Source: Adiantum capillus-veneris (lineage: Eukaryota; Streptophyta; Polypodiopsida; Polypodiales; Pteridaceae). Taken from it: a stretch of 64,000 bases of DNA. The stretch lies in contig CM043961.1 in NCBI GenBank assembly GCA_014529385.2, positions 18,644,478-18,708,477 of the forward strand. The letters are read 5' to 3'. Shown here in pieces: positions 25,132 to 36,455 of the stretch; position 1 is the stretch's first letter; every line of letters begins with the position of its first letter. The translations under genes were made by a program, and so were the position numbers. Under the pieces are notes generated by a model. The model saw nothing but the letters and a program-made list of their open reading frames with translations. It was not told the origin of the DNA and made no database searches.

Positions 25132-25763
25132 ACCTACAAGTAGCTTAACTAAAGCACATCTATAATCAATCTACAAACGATTGAAGTTGGACTCAAAACT
25201 TGAGTACACAAATTTTCCCCTAGCACCCTACTTTTATCTGGCTGGCATCTAAACTTGGTCTCAATCTCTTGCCCATTGCACCATTGTGACAACTTCGTTT
25301 CATTACACACATTTGAAGCCCCTTTTGCGGCATAGAGATCAACGTAAAATGCTTCTCTAGCCTTGTACATGGAGATCAATGCAGAAAGATGAATATGCGC
25401 CAACGTAAGAGTAGGCTCCACCTACCTGATAATGTTGCTGATCAAAAATTGCAAACATGTACATTTTGCTTGGAGGAAAAAGATGGCAATTCTCGAGGAA
25501 TGGTATACCCGAGGAAAAATCTAGCAACAAGCAAAGCGAATCCTCGCAAAACTTGCAACGAGCCAAGGTTTTCGCATTGAATTACCATAGCAGAGACATA
25601 TTAGAAAAATGGTGTAGATGACATAGGAATTAGATTGGTTTAAGCATCATCAACCTATACACGCAGAATCGTGTAGATGAGCAAAGAAATGTTTCAAGAT
25701 TCATATTTGAGATGACAGTGTGCATGCTAAAGGGAGCTGTGCGTAACACTTTTACAAATGCTT
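24011..25763. other. No recognisable gene; low-complexity tracts
   Basis: An unrecognised minus-strand frame (24335-24084) and a + frame (24684-24980) have no identifiable domain. Low-complexity tracts: (CT)n about 24615-24642, poly(C) about 25043-25063, poly(A) 25064-25077, (AG)n about 25084-25130. Confidence 0.5.
25040..25131. repeat. Poly(C)-poly(A)-(AG)n tract
   Basis: Over 20 consecutive C are followed directly by 14 A and then about 23 AG units. Such a run of C is prone to sequencing-length error. Confidence 0.85.
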
Positions 25764-25891
25764 TAAAGCATCTTCGGATGAAAGCAATAAGCAATAAATA
25801 TTGGATACAATCAGCGATACAGAATTTTAAAGCATCTTCGGATGAGAGCAATAAGCATTACATATTGGATACAATCAGCGATATAGAAATA
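25764..25891 (+). repeat. 64-base tandem duplication
   Basis: TAAAGCATCTTCGGATGA starts at 25764 and 25828; the units differ at a few positions. Confidence 0.85.
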
Positions 25892-25929
25892 AATATTGTG
25901 TATGCTAGTGAGTGAAACATTAGGTAATG

Positions 25930-26740
25930 TTTCGTAAATTTTAATGGTGATGATGGTGATACAGCAATGTTGTTTTGGTTCGATTAACAAATTATGCTAT
26001 CTTTATAGCTTTACTAAGAAACTATCTATTAAAGGCCCACCATAAGAGAACTTTCCGAAAGGCACGGCTAACGTGGAAATCCGTGCAAATGGGACCCCAT
26101 CAGACGGGGTCCCATAAGTTGGTAGGACTTATTATTCTGTTACTTGTTCTTCTTAGGGTTTAGGCCCCTTGACCAACATCTGTAAGTTGGCTTCATTCTT
26201 CACGGCTTTGAAGATTATAAGCTTTTCTGTTTGTCCAAATGCAACAATATAAATAATCCTAGTTGATCTTCCAAATTCACGAGTACAGGTCAAAAGCTTG
26301 AAGATGTAGTTTTAAGTCGAAAGCAATTTACTAAAAATAAAGCGGTTTGGAGAAGATTTTTAACATGTAGCCTGTGGTTCATTATCATAAAATTGATTAA
26401 GATTACATTTGGACATGATGCTTTTGAGGATTGAGAACACTTAATTTTAGTGAGATCCCCCTAATCTTTTTATATATCCTGGTGGATTTGGAACGTATCC
26501 TGATAGCTTTGTATCCCAGGATGCAACAAAAGGTTTACAGGTCCCTCATTTGTTGATAAAAACTTATGAAATGAGATGTGCTATTTTTTACTTTAGCGAG
26601 CCAAGGGGCCGGGCACAAGGGGCCAGCCTACTCTCACAAGGTGAAGCTTTTGCCACTGCTTTCAGTCTCAATTAGAGACGTTAAAAGACACTCTTTTCTT
26701 CTTTGAAATGTCTTTATAAAGACCTGCAACGAAGACGCTT
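25930..26740 (+). repeat. Dispersed repeat, copy 2 (with 17990-18540)
   Basis: Collinear with 17990-18540 but carrying an extra ~265 bases at about 26065-26330 containing a small inverted repeat (GGGACCCCATCAGACGGGGTCCC). It ends near CTTTATAAAGACCTGCAACG, the counterpart of TTATATAGATATGCAACG in copy 1. Confidence 0.65.
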
Positions 26741-27110
26741 TGAAGAGATGGCCCAATAGGAGAAAGCCGCACTAACTCCTCTTTCTACTGCAAGAGGGCC
26801 AAATAACCCTCTCAACGCAGTAGTAATGTTAATTAAGATAGGCAACGCAGTTTAAGCTCGATGCATTGTTTTAATTTACTGGATTTCCATCGGCATTGAT
26901 ATCCTTGGCAATGCATGATGGACTATCATCTGAATAATCAATTTAAATAATTTTTTTTGCTCATCCCCACCATTTTGCTGTGGTGCGTGTGTTGTAATAA
27001 AGTGGATGCTTAAATCAATTTCGTATCCCATTAATGTCATAGATAAATCATGCAGGTTAAGATGCTTATTATGGAGAAAACTCGATACACAGCAAACATA
27101 TATATTTATT
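26741..27110 (-). pseudogene. Copia integrase scrap
   Basis: In the minus frame 27145-26876 the stretch FITTHAPQQNGGDEQKK matches the copia integrase signature around its catalytic glutamate (TPYTPQQNGVAERKN in relatives), with the expected LF.LI.QM follow-on. Only about 60 residues are recognisable. It abuts the 3' end of the host gene. Confidence 0.55.
27105..27110 (-). terminator. Candidate polyadenylation signal of the DRM1/ARP-like gene
   Basis: AATAAA on the sense strand, about 490 bases after the stop codon. It gives a 3' UTR of roughly 500 bases that includes a duplicated segment at 27221-27324 with the palindrome TTTACAGAAGCTGTAAA in each unit. Confidence 0.45.
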
Positions 27111-27220
27111 TGTGGTATCACTTTACAATCCAATAACATCAGCAATGAAGACTGAAGAGCAAAAACTAAAACAACAAAAGAACTAAGTTCAATTTACAGA
27201 TCCATTTTACACCAGCTCCC

Positions 27221-27324
27221 ATTTACAGAAGCTGTAAACTCCTTCCCAGGAGAAACCCTGCAAGCTTCTACATCAGCTCCATTTACAGAAGCTGTAAACT
27301 CCATCCAGGAGAAACCCTGCAAGC
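27221..27324 (-). repeat. Imperfect tandem repeat with palindromes in the 3' UTR
   Basis: CATTTACAGAAGCTGTAAACTCC followed by CAGGAGAAACCCTGCAAGCTT occurs twice, about 56 bases apart. TTTACA/TGTAAA could form a short hairpin in the transcript. Confidence 0.6.
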
Positions 27325-27597
27325 TTTCCGCAGCAGCCGATCTTTTAAGCCCACTCTCCACACTAACACTACTAGCAGTAACAACTTCAAAAACTCCAAA
27401 AAGCAGGATCGGTGTCACTAGGCTTTCCCATCTCCATCCAAAGCAAAGCAAAGAAAACACCCCGAGTATGTACATATACCATATAGAAGCATAGACGCTA
27501 TATGTACATACATTCACAGGTGACGCTTCCTACATTTTCTTCATCTTCTCAACAAGGTGAAGTAAGCTCCAGGGGGCGAAGAAATCCACTCTCCACT

Positions 27598-29869
27598 TCA
27601 GCGCCAGGTTGACTTGGTATCCTTGCTGTAGAGCCTGCACCCAAGCACACATTGCAAGAAAGCTATAGGTGGGGGCTAATTGCGACCAACAAGAGAAACC
27701 AGCCAAACATCATATCACCACCACCACCATATACATTAGATTCCCCCAACCCCATGCTCTGTATGTACACGCTCTCCTTGGCATAAGAAAAATTGTACAT
27801 TCCTCCCTCTTATGAATTGTCTACATATGTTCTACTTCCGCCATGGACCTCAGGGCACGTGATAAAAACCACAAGCGGGCACCCTTGCACAGATTTGAAA
27901 TTTTTATCTGTCCAAGGCGCTCAGCACTACCCTGCATGCATTGGTCCATGGAACACAAATCAGATATATATGCAGAGCGTGAAAAACTGCGAAAAGACTT
28001 TACTGTGGTCGGATGTATGCGGTCCAAATCAATGAAATGCAGATGTCTAGAAAAATAGTGCACACAACTACATGTTATTGTGTAGTTCATGTAAACACTC
28101 TCAATGTAAATGAAGATGCATCTCTACGATAATGGATGTGTGCACCGACACGGATAGCCTATTGAATGTAAGCGTAGACCATGGTGCACATACATTAAAT
28201 ATAAATGTGAATGCAGATGCAGATGCATCTGTGTGAGAAACCCTTCCATAGGACTCAAATCAACACACAGCTCAAAATCAACACAGTGATGGATGTACAC
28301 ATCTACAAGGACAGTTGTATTGTACATCAACGGGGACAGCCTACAATACGACAAAATGACCCTTTGAAAACTAAAAGCACTAACCAATCATATACAGTTG
28401 GAGAATTAGGTGCTTGTTTGTCAAACTTCTGAGATCCAAGTTTCTTCATAGCCTTGTTACTCCCAGGATGGAATACGGTAGTCCAAACATTCTCCCGCTC
28501 CCGCGCTGCTCAAAAACCAGATATATTACAAGATAAGTCGTCAAAGAATCATAGTAGTGGTCTCAAAACCCTCTAATAAAATAAATTAGCTAAGAGACGT
28601 TACCAGCAGGGGAGCCCAAAGCTGGGGAAATGGGCATAGAACCTGATCTTGGAAGCTTGTCAAAAACTGCACATATACAACAAAACGTTTATCAGATACA
28701 TATCCCAATAGCCATGACAAGATCTAGCATGAAAAAGCACATCCGATAAAAAGAAACCCCATAGTCCCAACACAAACAAATCCCCGCTAACTTCTCTTGG
28801 TCTAGGCTGGCTGTTGTAATGAGGTTACTGGGCTGAATGTACACAAGTATCCCGACAAAAGCAGCACTGTCATGGAACTCAATGCTCTCAACCTAGACTC
28901 CAATAAAGCGAGACGGCAATTAGATGTTGAAGCAAGCCCCATAAGATGTATCCCCTGATTGTATGGTAGAATAAAAACATCGAAACCAAAGCCCCAAAAT
29001 CAGTAACTAAGCATGCGTACCAGTAGGGTTGAGCATTAATCACTCATAACCAGTAGATTTGAGAATGAACCACGGCTAACTGAGCCTTGATTAACTCGTT
29101 AGCAGTGGAATTGAGCTATAAATCACTCATAACCAGTACAATTAAAAATTAAGCACTCTATACGGTAGATATGAGCCTCGATCACTCAAAGCCATCTCAA
29201 GCACTCTACTTCTTGCCCTACTTAACTAATTTAAGCTCTTTTAACTAGAGCATGGCGCCTTAAACACCAGTGGTGCAACCTATCAACTTCATAAACCAGT
29301 ACCCACACTAGCTAGAAAAGATCAACAGTTCAGAATAGTCAAATCAAAACATTGCATACCAGGAGATCCCACAAAAGAAGATGACGGAGTCCGGACTGCC
29401 CCCGGAGTGGAAGGTGTCGAGCCTGGCTCCGAATCAAGGGAATCGATGAGCAAAGGTGGGGGTTTGGCAATTGCAATGCTCTGAGAAACACGCCTTGCCT
29501 CCTCTTGCTCAGTAGCAAAATCTCCACTTCGGCGGCGGTCCGTCAATCGCTTCAACTCCTCAGGGCCAGCATTCAATTCTGCAGAAAAACACAAACCCAC
29601 CTCAAGAGGGGCCAGATGGGGCAACTACAGCTACACACACACACGGCTGATAAAAAAAGACGGCACTGCAATCTGCATTCCGTACTTATAGATTGTGCAA
29701 GAGGCGAGCACACTAACACACTTCCTTCAGAAACCTACATGAAACCCTAAAAGAAGGCTTAAGCCTGCTTGCCTTCAGAAACTCTAGGCTTTCCACGCAG
29801 TCGACCAAGGCCCCTTTCAGGCTGGGGGCCAGCAACGACATCGTCCCAGAGCTTGTCAAGAAGACCCAT
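27598..29869 (-). CDS. Dormancy-associated / auxin-repressed family protein (DRM1/ARP-like), five exons
   Basis: Exons on the minus strand: 29869-29773, 29578-29360, 28666-28604, 28505-28385 and 27634-27598. They total 537 bases, giving 178 residues with every phase matching. Intron 1 has a GC-AG boundary (GAAG|GCAAGC); the others are GT-AG. The N-terminus MGLLDKLWDDVVAGPQPERG and the C-terminal region ENVWTTVFHPGSNKAM...NSPTVYDWLYS are signatures of this plant family, whose transcripts accumulate in dormant buds and under stress or low auxin. Biochemical role is unknown. The middle is Ser/Pro-rich and probably disordered. The C-terminus ends KDTKSTWR where angiosperm proteins usually end in SGxTRSKHR. 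This is the only intact host gene in the window. Confidence 0.9.
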
Positions 29870-29965
29870 GGTGGAAGGGGGGAGAGGAAAGATGCGCAGA
29901 GGAGTGACTGAAGGGCAGGCGAGAGGGAAACTCAAAGGGGGGAAAGAGAAAGAGAGAGAAAGAGA
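29870..29965 (-). promoter_or_regulatory. 5' UTR of the DRM1/ARP-like gene, CT-rich
   Basis: Between the TATA box and the ATG the sense strand is pyrimidine-rich (TCTCTTTCTCTCTCTTTC), common in plant leaders. The start site is inferred at about 30 bases below the TATA box. Confidence 0.5.
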
Positions 29966-29990
29966 AGTCTCAGACACAGCGAGACCAAGG

Positions 29991-30000
29991 GTATAAATAG
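29991..30000 (-). promoter_or_regulatory. TATA box of the DRM1/ARP-like gene
   Basis: Sense-strand CTATTTATAC, about 125 bases upstream of the ATG, within a GC-rich promoter that contrasts with the surrounding repeats. Confidence 0.6.
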
Positions 30001-30083
30001 AGGGGAGGAGTGAGTGCACTGTGTAGGGGATGTTGGGTGGAAAAGGGAAACCGGCAAGAAGGCGATAAGCACCAAGGGGGCGG

Positions 30084-30092
30084 GCCACGTAC
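30084..30092 (-). promoter_or_regulatory. ABRE-like element upstream of the DRM1/ARP-like gene
   Basis: Sense strand GTACGTGGC contains the (C/T)ACGTGGC core recognised by ABA-responsive bZIP factors. Members of this family are often stress-responsive, so the site is plausible, though a single core motif is weak evidence. Confidence 0.4.
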
Positions 30093-30099
30093 TATTCAC

Positions 30100-31425
30100 A
30101 CATAGTCCTTCGATGGGAGGCCGGCCGGGTTGGTGTGAAGCCACCCTTCGTCCCATGTGCTGAGTCACGGGGGCGTGGATAAGGTGGCAGCCTCCCCATG
30201 CCGCCGGCCCCACATTTGAGGCGTGCTCGCTCTTGTCCGCCACCTAGCCCCACTTTTGGTCCCTTGCCTTTTCTTTTGTGAAAATGCCCCCAAAATCATG
30301 GGCCCACTTTTTCTCTCACACACATATATATATATACACGCCTCAAGTTACTAATTTTGGCCTCTAGTGCCTAGTGGGCACTGGGCCGTAGTGGCCTTGG
30401 TTTGGTCATCCCCAAGGCCACAAAATAGGCCTACACACACACACTCTCTCTCTCTCTATAAATGCTAGGTAGATCCCTTTCATCGAGTCTCGTCAGGAGC
30501 CTCTCCACTATGCCCATCCTGAAGAATCCTCTATCATAGGGGATCCACACAAAAAGATCTTTGGAAGTTAGAGATGAGTCGCACCTCAAGCGAACATGGC
30601 AATGACTCTAGCCAATACTAGGAGGAGATTCTTTTCACATAGCGACAAGATATTCATAGTTTCTTGGAACCGTTGCTTTGCATTAGCGAAGCTTTATATA
30701 CCTGTAGTGCTAGGAGAACTCGCTCTCTGGAAGTGAGCAAACTCTAGTTCCAACAAACGGATGAAAGTCTCTGCATCATATAAGTATATCGACATCACAA
30801 TTTCCATAAGGTTTGTGATTTTGATTATCAAATCGGCCATGGTACATTGGTCTAAGAATGACTGCATACATCCTAAACAAGCACGACATGGTCTAGCCCA
30901 CATGCAAGGCATGTGATCGAGTTCGGGTTACAAAGCAAGGTTCCATAGAGGGCTACTCAAGCACAAGGCTGGTGCATTAGGTAGCCATGGATTTTATTGC
31001 AATCATTACTAAGCACATAAGGAGGCATTAAATAGGGAAGGGTAACAACTCCAATTGGTTGACTCGATCGCGGGTAAGCAGTTCTATTTATTTTTACCTC
31101 GATCTCGGGTTTGTTTTGCAGAGTTATGCCACGAGCTTGACAGACATAGCAAGGCTTGATCATGTTTCTTTATCTCTGTTCAAATACATGTGATCATGTT
31201 TGGACAAAGGAGCAAGGCTTCGTACGAGGCTACTCGCGAGCACGACTTGCACAGCCAAACTAAAGCATTAAAGATTTCAAAGTTAAGTTGCTCAAACGCG
31301 ATTGTACAAGGTGAAGCAAGGCTTCTACACATGTGAGACACCCTGTGTGGGAAAATCACACGACGAGGTGATACGCATTCCAATGCCAATGGTGGTGATT
31401 CAAGCAACTCGATAAGCAAGTTAAG
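30100..31425. other. Promoter-distal and unclassified sequence
   Basis: 30100-30250 is GC-rich and probably distal promoter. 30300-30460 holds TA, CA and CT microsatellites. A minus frame at 30912-30694 and others to 31419 have no family I recognise. No gene is supported. Confidence 0.5.
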
Positions 31426-32785
31426 TGTAATGGAATTGGCCTATTTAACTTGAGAGTAGCGGAAATTAATGAGAGTACTTTTGAGAAATGACTCTGTGAG
31501 CAACATAATCATAGCAATTAGTTAACTTGGCATGAACAATACTTTTGCAAGAGAGAGAATTTAGAGAACATGACAACAATTGAGGACCGGATTATGTGGA
31601 GCCGGTCCCCCCTCCAATAGGCATTTGTATTATGATTTCTCCCGTTAAGAGAGACTTGTTACAATACAATCTTTGTGTTCCTTGTGACCTAGGTGATGCA
31701 ATGAAGATGGAAAGCTTCATGCATCACAAGCATAACATAAACTTGAAGAAAGCTTTAACTATCCCAAGCCTCAGTCCCAAGACCTCAAACACCTTCGAAG
31801 GTGGAGAGAGCTAGCAGGGAATGAGGGTAGGGAAGAGGAAGAAGAAACATTTCATAGGAGAAAGAATTAGTTCCTCACTTATCATAACTCTTGTTGCTAG
31901 CATACATAATAGCATAGTAATGAAGAAGGAGGAGATGGCAAGCTTAAGCATTGAAGCATGGCTCTTGGTTGGATTTGCACTCCATAGCCAAGAGTGTTGG
32001 TGTAGGCTCTCAACCTCTACTTGCTTGGAGAAGGAGAGGGAGCTCTTGCACTTTGCATAGCACAAAATGAGAGTGTTTGTGAGTGTGTGTGGGTGAGTAT
32101 ACCCCCTAAGCAACCCCCTAGATTTCTTGGGTCGACCCCCCCTTGTAGCTCATTCTTGAAGCTCATTGGACCCCTCCATGCCTAGCCAATCATAAGCAGG
32201 AGACATTACAAGCAGCAAGGGTAGCCTTGAGACAAGTGTCCCCCTTTCCCCTTTGAGAGAGAGGGTAGATAAATGCTAAATCAATTAATTAAATCTCCTA
32301 ATTTATTATTGGACCCCTTGGGTGCCAACCAATAGGCTTCAGGCACACCATGAGGGCAACATGAGGAGGAACTTGGCAAGTGTCCCTCTTGCTTTCTTTG
32401 TACCATGCATGCCTTGTGTGAGTGTGTGGGTGTTCTCTCTGTTAACCCTCACGGCTCACGGACACCCCATCACCTACGACGGACGTGTATTATGTATTTG
32501 GTAGAGTCAAGTACCGGGCTTGTCAGACCAATAGGAAAAGGGTAAGAGTGATCGCTAATGAGAGGCGCACTCTAACCGGGACATTCAAGGGATTAGTTGG
32601 CTAAGCATGGGCGCCCAAGTGTGAATGGGGTGAGCTCATATAAAAGCCAACTAAACCTAAAATTCACTATAAGCACATGTCTATATCTTAACACTTGTTC
32701 CCGTTTATTTTCCCACATTAAGTGATCAATTTAATATGAGAAAATCATTTGGGTTGGTTAGATATTGATATTAGATTTTATGACA
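31426..32785 (-). repeat. 3' LTR of chromovirus E
   Basis: On + it runs TGTAATGGAATTGG...GATTTTATGACA. It contains the hairpin GGACCGG-N11-CCGGTCC (31584-31608). At 32440-32667 it carries a foreign module beginning TGTTAACCCTCACGG with TATA box CTCATATAAAAG, related to the LTR at 8760. Confidence 0.85.
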
Positions 32786-33144
32786 TTACCTCTCTCTTGA
32801 AATCATAGTCGACCTCGACTATGAGGTAGAAGAGATAAAGCCTTAGTCATTAGTCAATTTTACTTAGCGGGTAGAGGATCCCTTTTTACCCTACGACATC
32901 TTTCCAAGATGGATGACTAATCCATTTGGTGCTTGGGAGACATAGCTACCGCAAGCATGTCTAGTCTTTAGTCCATTTCATTCTCCCAAAGTAGAGTGAC
33001 AAATTCTACTTGGTGTTTGAGAGACGTCGTCATCACAAACACGATTCTAAGCATGCATACTAGTTAAATTTGTGCACAATTAAAAAGAGAACTAGTCTTA
33101 TAAGACAAACACATCAGTCATTTAAAAGAAATTTGTACATTTGC

Positions 33145-33483
33145 TTACTCTAATGTGGCATTGTAAACATTGACAAGGTTCATATTATCCTTAAGTTGTA
33201 TTCCTTGCATCCATCTAGCATCTTCAAAAGGATAATTTTTGAACTTAATAAGATACCATGGGATAATCTTATCATGTCGTAGTACCTTGTCTTCATGCCG
33301 AAGGATAGCTTCGGGTTGTAGCACCTCTTCTTGGTCTTCAACTTCAGGAGGGTCTTCAATAATTGGTTCAGTTGGTGGCTCTCCTTTGTAGGGCTTAAGT
33401 AGGCTTACATGAAAGGCATTGTGTATGAGCCAATGGTTGGGCAACTTGAGTTGATAAGCCGTCTCATTGATGGGCTTTAACAT
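33145..33483 (-). pseudogene. Integrase end and chromodomain of chromovirus E
   Basis: [20 protein letters not shown] is the usual joiner, then [12 protein letters not shown]...[16 protein letters not shown], a chromodomain-like segment of about 45 residues. The frame stays open to a stop at 33145. It agrees closely with the counterpart in chromovirus F and in the partial copy at 40.6-40.8 kb. Confidence 0.8.
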
Positions 33484-33567
33484 TTGGAAAGGACCATAGT
33501 ATCTTTTTGCTATTTTAGCATAATACTTTTGATGGCCCGTAGGATTTTTGCCCGTCGTTTGCCTTAA

Positions 33568-34358
33568 TCAAGCCTTAGGAAACTTGAGTAAGACCCAATC
33601 ACTTTCTTTGAACATTAAGGCTCTTCTGTGCTTATCAGCAGCAGCTTTTTGCCTTTGTTGAGAGATGGATATAGCCTCCTTAATCTTTTGAAAAGATTCT
33701 TGTAGGTCACGGCTATACTCATCGGCGGCGGTGAAGATCTTCCCATGTACTTTGAGTAGCAAGGGACTTTTAGGTCTTCCCTCAATGATCTCAAAAGGTG
33801 CTTTTCCCGTAGAAGTATGCACAGTATTATTGTAGGCATACTCTACAAGAGGTAGGTACTTTTCCCATTGTGAGCGTTGATCTACTTTGGTAACATAAGT
33901 CTTGAGTAGATCGAGTTCGTAAGATTGGCTATCTCACTTTGGCCATCCGTTTGTGGGTGATAGGCCGAAGAGAAATTAAATCTTGTTCCTAGATTTTCAA
34001 AGAGACCTTTCCAGAAATTATTGGTCATTCTAGGATCTCTATCTGACATGATGGATATGGGTAATCCATGGTGCTTGAAAATCTGAGATATGAAGAGAGT
34101 TGCCATTTGATGTGCCTTAATAGTCTTTTTGACAGGAATAAAATGTGCTTGCTTGCTAAATCTGTCGACTATTGTCCAGATTCCTGTATTCCCATGGATA
34201 GACTTGGGTAATCCAAAGATGAAATCCATGGATATACTCTCCCATGGTGAATTTGGGATAGGCAATGGCTGGAGTAATCCAGGTTGCTTCCCTCTATCAT
34301 ACTTGGTCTTTTGGCATACTACACATTTTGAAACATACTCTTGTATGTCCACTTTCAT
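33568..34358 (-). pseudogene. Integrase of chromovirus E
   Basis: Core residues are visible: SMDFIFGLPKS (first Asp), SDRDPRMTNNFW (second Asp) and GQSEIANLT (Glu). Upstream the zinc finger ends CVVCQKTKYDRGKQPG. A frameshift near 33880-33900 separates the core from the C-terminal part (TGKAPFEIIEGRPKS, LLKFPKA). It would insert the cDNA. Confidence 0.88.
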
Positions 34359-34364
34359 GGTAGG

Positions 34365-35967
34365 CTAATAGAAGTATGTCTCTACTCCTCGGAGAGTAGG
34401 TTGAATACCTCTATGCCCCGCATATGGAGGAGCATGGGATTCATACATAACTTTCTCACGAAGGGAATGGGTAACACATAGCCTATTGCCGTGGAGAAGA
34501 TAACCATCCTGCAAGGTGAATGGTTCCTCGGCTGACATTATGTCTCTAAAGTCAGGGTCAGTATCATACTCATCTATCATCAAGGATAGATCATTGTGAG
34601 TAGCTATAGACACCGGATTAACTTTTGGTCGTCGTGAAAGTGCATCGGCCACTTGATTGTGCTTACCAGCTATGTGAGCAATATGGAAATTAAATTGCGA
34701 AAGAAAATTTGCCCACCTCATTTTTTTGTCGGAAAGCTTGGTTTGCGTCATGAAATACTTGAGACTTTGGTGGTCGGTTCGTAGGATAAATGGAGTCCCC
34801 AATAGGTAGTGCTTCCATGTGTCTAGGGCATGTAAAACAGCTCTTTCTCATAAATGCCCAAGACTCGTTCATCAGTCTTGAGCCTTCGGCTCTCATATGC
34901 TATGGCATGCCCTTCTTGAAGCAAAACTGCTCTAAGGCAATCACCACAAGCATCACATTGAACCTCAAATGGCTTTGAGAGATCCGGAAGCACGAGGACT
35001 GGTTGGGAAGTAAGCTTCTCTTTGAGCTTTTCAAAAGCATTTTGCTCCTTAGCAGTCCATACATACTTAACGTTCTTCTTAGTTAAGTCGTGTAGTGGTC
35101 CTGCTACTTGAGAGAATTTTGCTATGAAGCGTCTATAGTATGCGCACATACCAATAAATCTTCTTAGCTCATGTAGATTTCTTGGATTAGGCCATGATTT
35201 TATTACCTCTAACTTTGATAGATCCATACGGATACCATCGTGAGAGATAATATGACCTAGGTATTGAATCTCTTGAAGGAAGAATTCGCTTTTCTTTTGG
35301 TTGAGAAAAAGCTTTTTCTCCCTCAATGCTTGAAAAATCACTTGGAGATGTTGCTTATGTTCCTCCAAAGACTTGGAGTAGATGATGATATCATCAAAGA
35401 ACACTCCAGTGAATTTGCGATAAGGTCTAACAACTTTCTCCATCAGACCATTGAACGTAGCGGGTGCATTAGTCAAGCCAAAAGGCATGACTAGATATTC
35501 ATAAAGACCAAATGTTGTGCGAAACGCGGTCTTTAGATATCTTCATCCACTATCCTTATTTGATGGTAGCCACTCTTAAGGTCAATCCTACTGAAGTAGG
35601 TAGAGCTTTGTAGCTTATCAAACAGATATTCTACCCGAGGCACGGGAAATCTGTTTTTGATAGTGATATGGTTTAGTGCTCGATAGTCCACACACATACG
35701 GTATGTACCATCTTTCTTTTGCACTAAAAGGACTGGAGAACAAAAGGGAGAGAAACTAGGCCTCACCATCCCTTTGTCTACCAATTCCTGCACTTGCCTC
35801 ATGATCTCCTCTTTTTGAGCTTGTGAGACTCGATAAGGAGGTTTGTTAGGCAGTGAGCTTCCTGGAAGGAGCTCAATGCGATGGTCATCATCCCCTCGTG
35901 TTGGAGGTAAGTCCATAGAGATATCATCGATGAACACATCTTGGAATCCTTTCAGAAAATTAGACAA
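34365..35967 (-). pseudogene. Reverse transcriptase and RNase H of chromovirus E
   Basis: [22 protein letters not shown], then [26 protein letters not shown] and VFFDDIIIYS, with both catalytic aspartates kept (about 35390-35401). RNase H: FEVQCDACGDCLRAVLLQEG and, after frame changes, TPFILRTDHQSLKYFMTQTK and KHNQVADALSRRP. One missing base near 35533 and changes near 34850 break the frame. Apart from these breaks it is the best preserved RT in the window. Confidence 0.88.
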
Positions 35968-36003
35968 GTCTAACTCTTCTTGATTCCTACCATTTACATT
36001 TGA

Positions 36004-36435
36004 TTAAACTTTAGTATCTTTTAGAGACTCTTTGACAAAAATCATGTACGTAGAAACTGAGCTCTTCATTGACTTATCAAAAGAAAGAGGATTTACAAGT
36101 GGAATAGTGAGACCACACTCACTAGCATCTATATACATGTTCTTTCCCCTGTAGGTGAAGTAGATTCTCCTTTCAGGGAACTTCATGTTGGTAGCCATGC
36201 GATCAAACCATGGCGCCCCTAGGATAGCATCCTCATGTTAGAGAGGAGAGATGAAGAAGTCTTCTTTGTCGACATAGCTTTGGACATGAAGCCTCAACTT
36301 TCCAATCAAGGGAGTAACGGAGGCTTGCTGTCCCTTGAAAGCTACGTCAGCCATTACTATATCTCCCATCTCAAAAGCTTGAATGCCCGCCAACTCCATT
36401 GATATAAAGTTCAGAGTAGGGCCACGGTCAAACAA
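36004..36435 (-). pseudogene. Protease of chromovirus E
   Basis: ILFDRGPTLNFIS near 36435 is the active-site loop with Arg in place of the usual Thr/Ser (D-R-G). After a stop at 36238, HEDAILGAPWFDRM gives the end of the retropepsin fold. It would cleave Gag-Pol. The altered triad and stop argue against activity. Confidence 0.75.
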
Positions 36436-36455
36436 GATGAAGGCATCATGCTCTC

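Noticed and set aside
27194-27517. 107-codon minus-strand frame downstream of the DRM1/ARP-like gene
   Set aside because: Lies in the inferred 3' UTR and includes the duplicated palindrome segment; no known domain.
29932-30243. Minus-strand frame upstream of the DRM1/ARP-like gene
   Set aside because: Covers promoter and TATA box; no domain. The conserved N-terminus starts at 29869.
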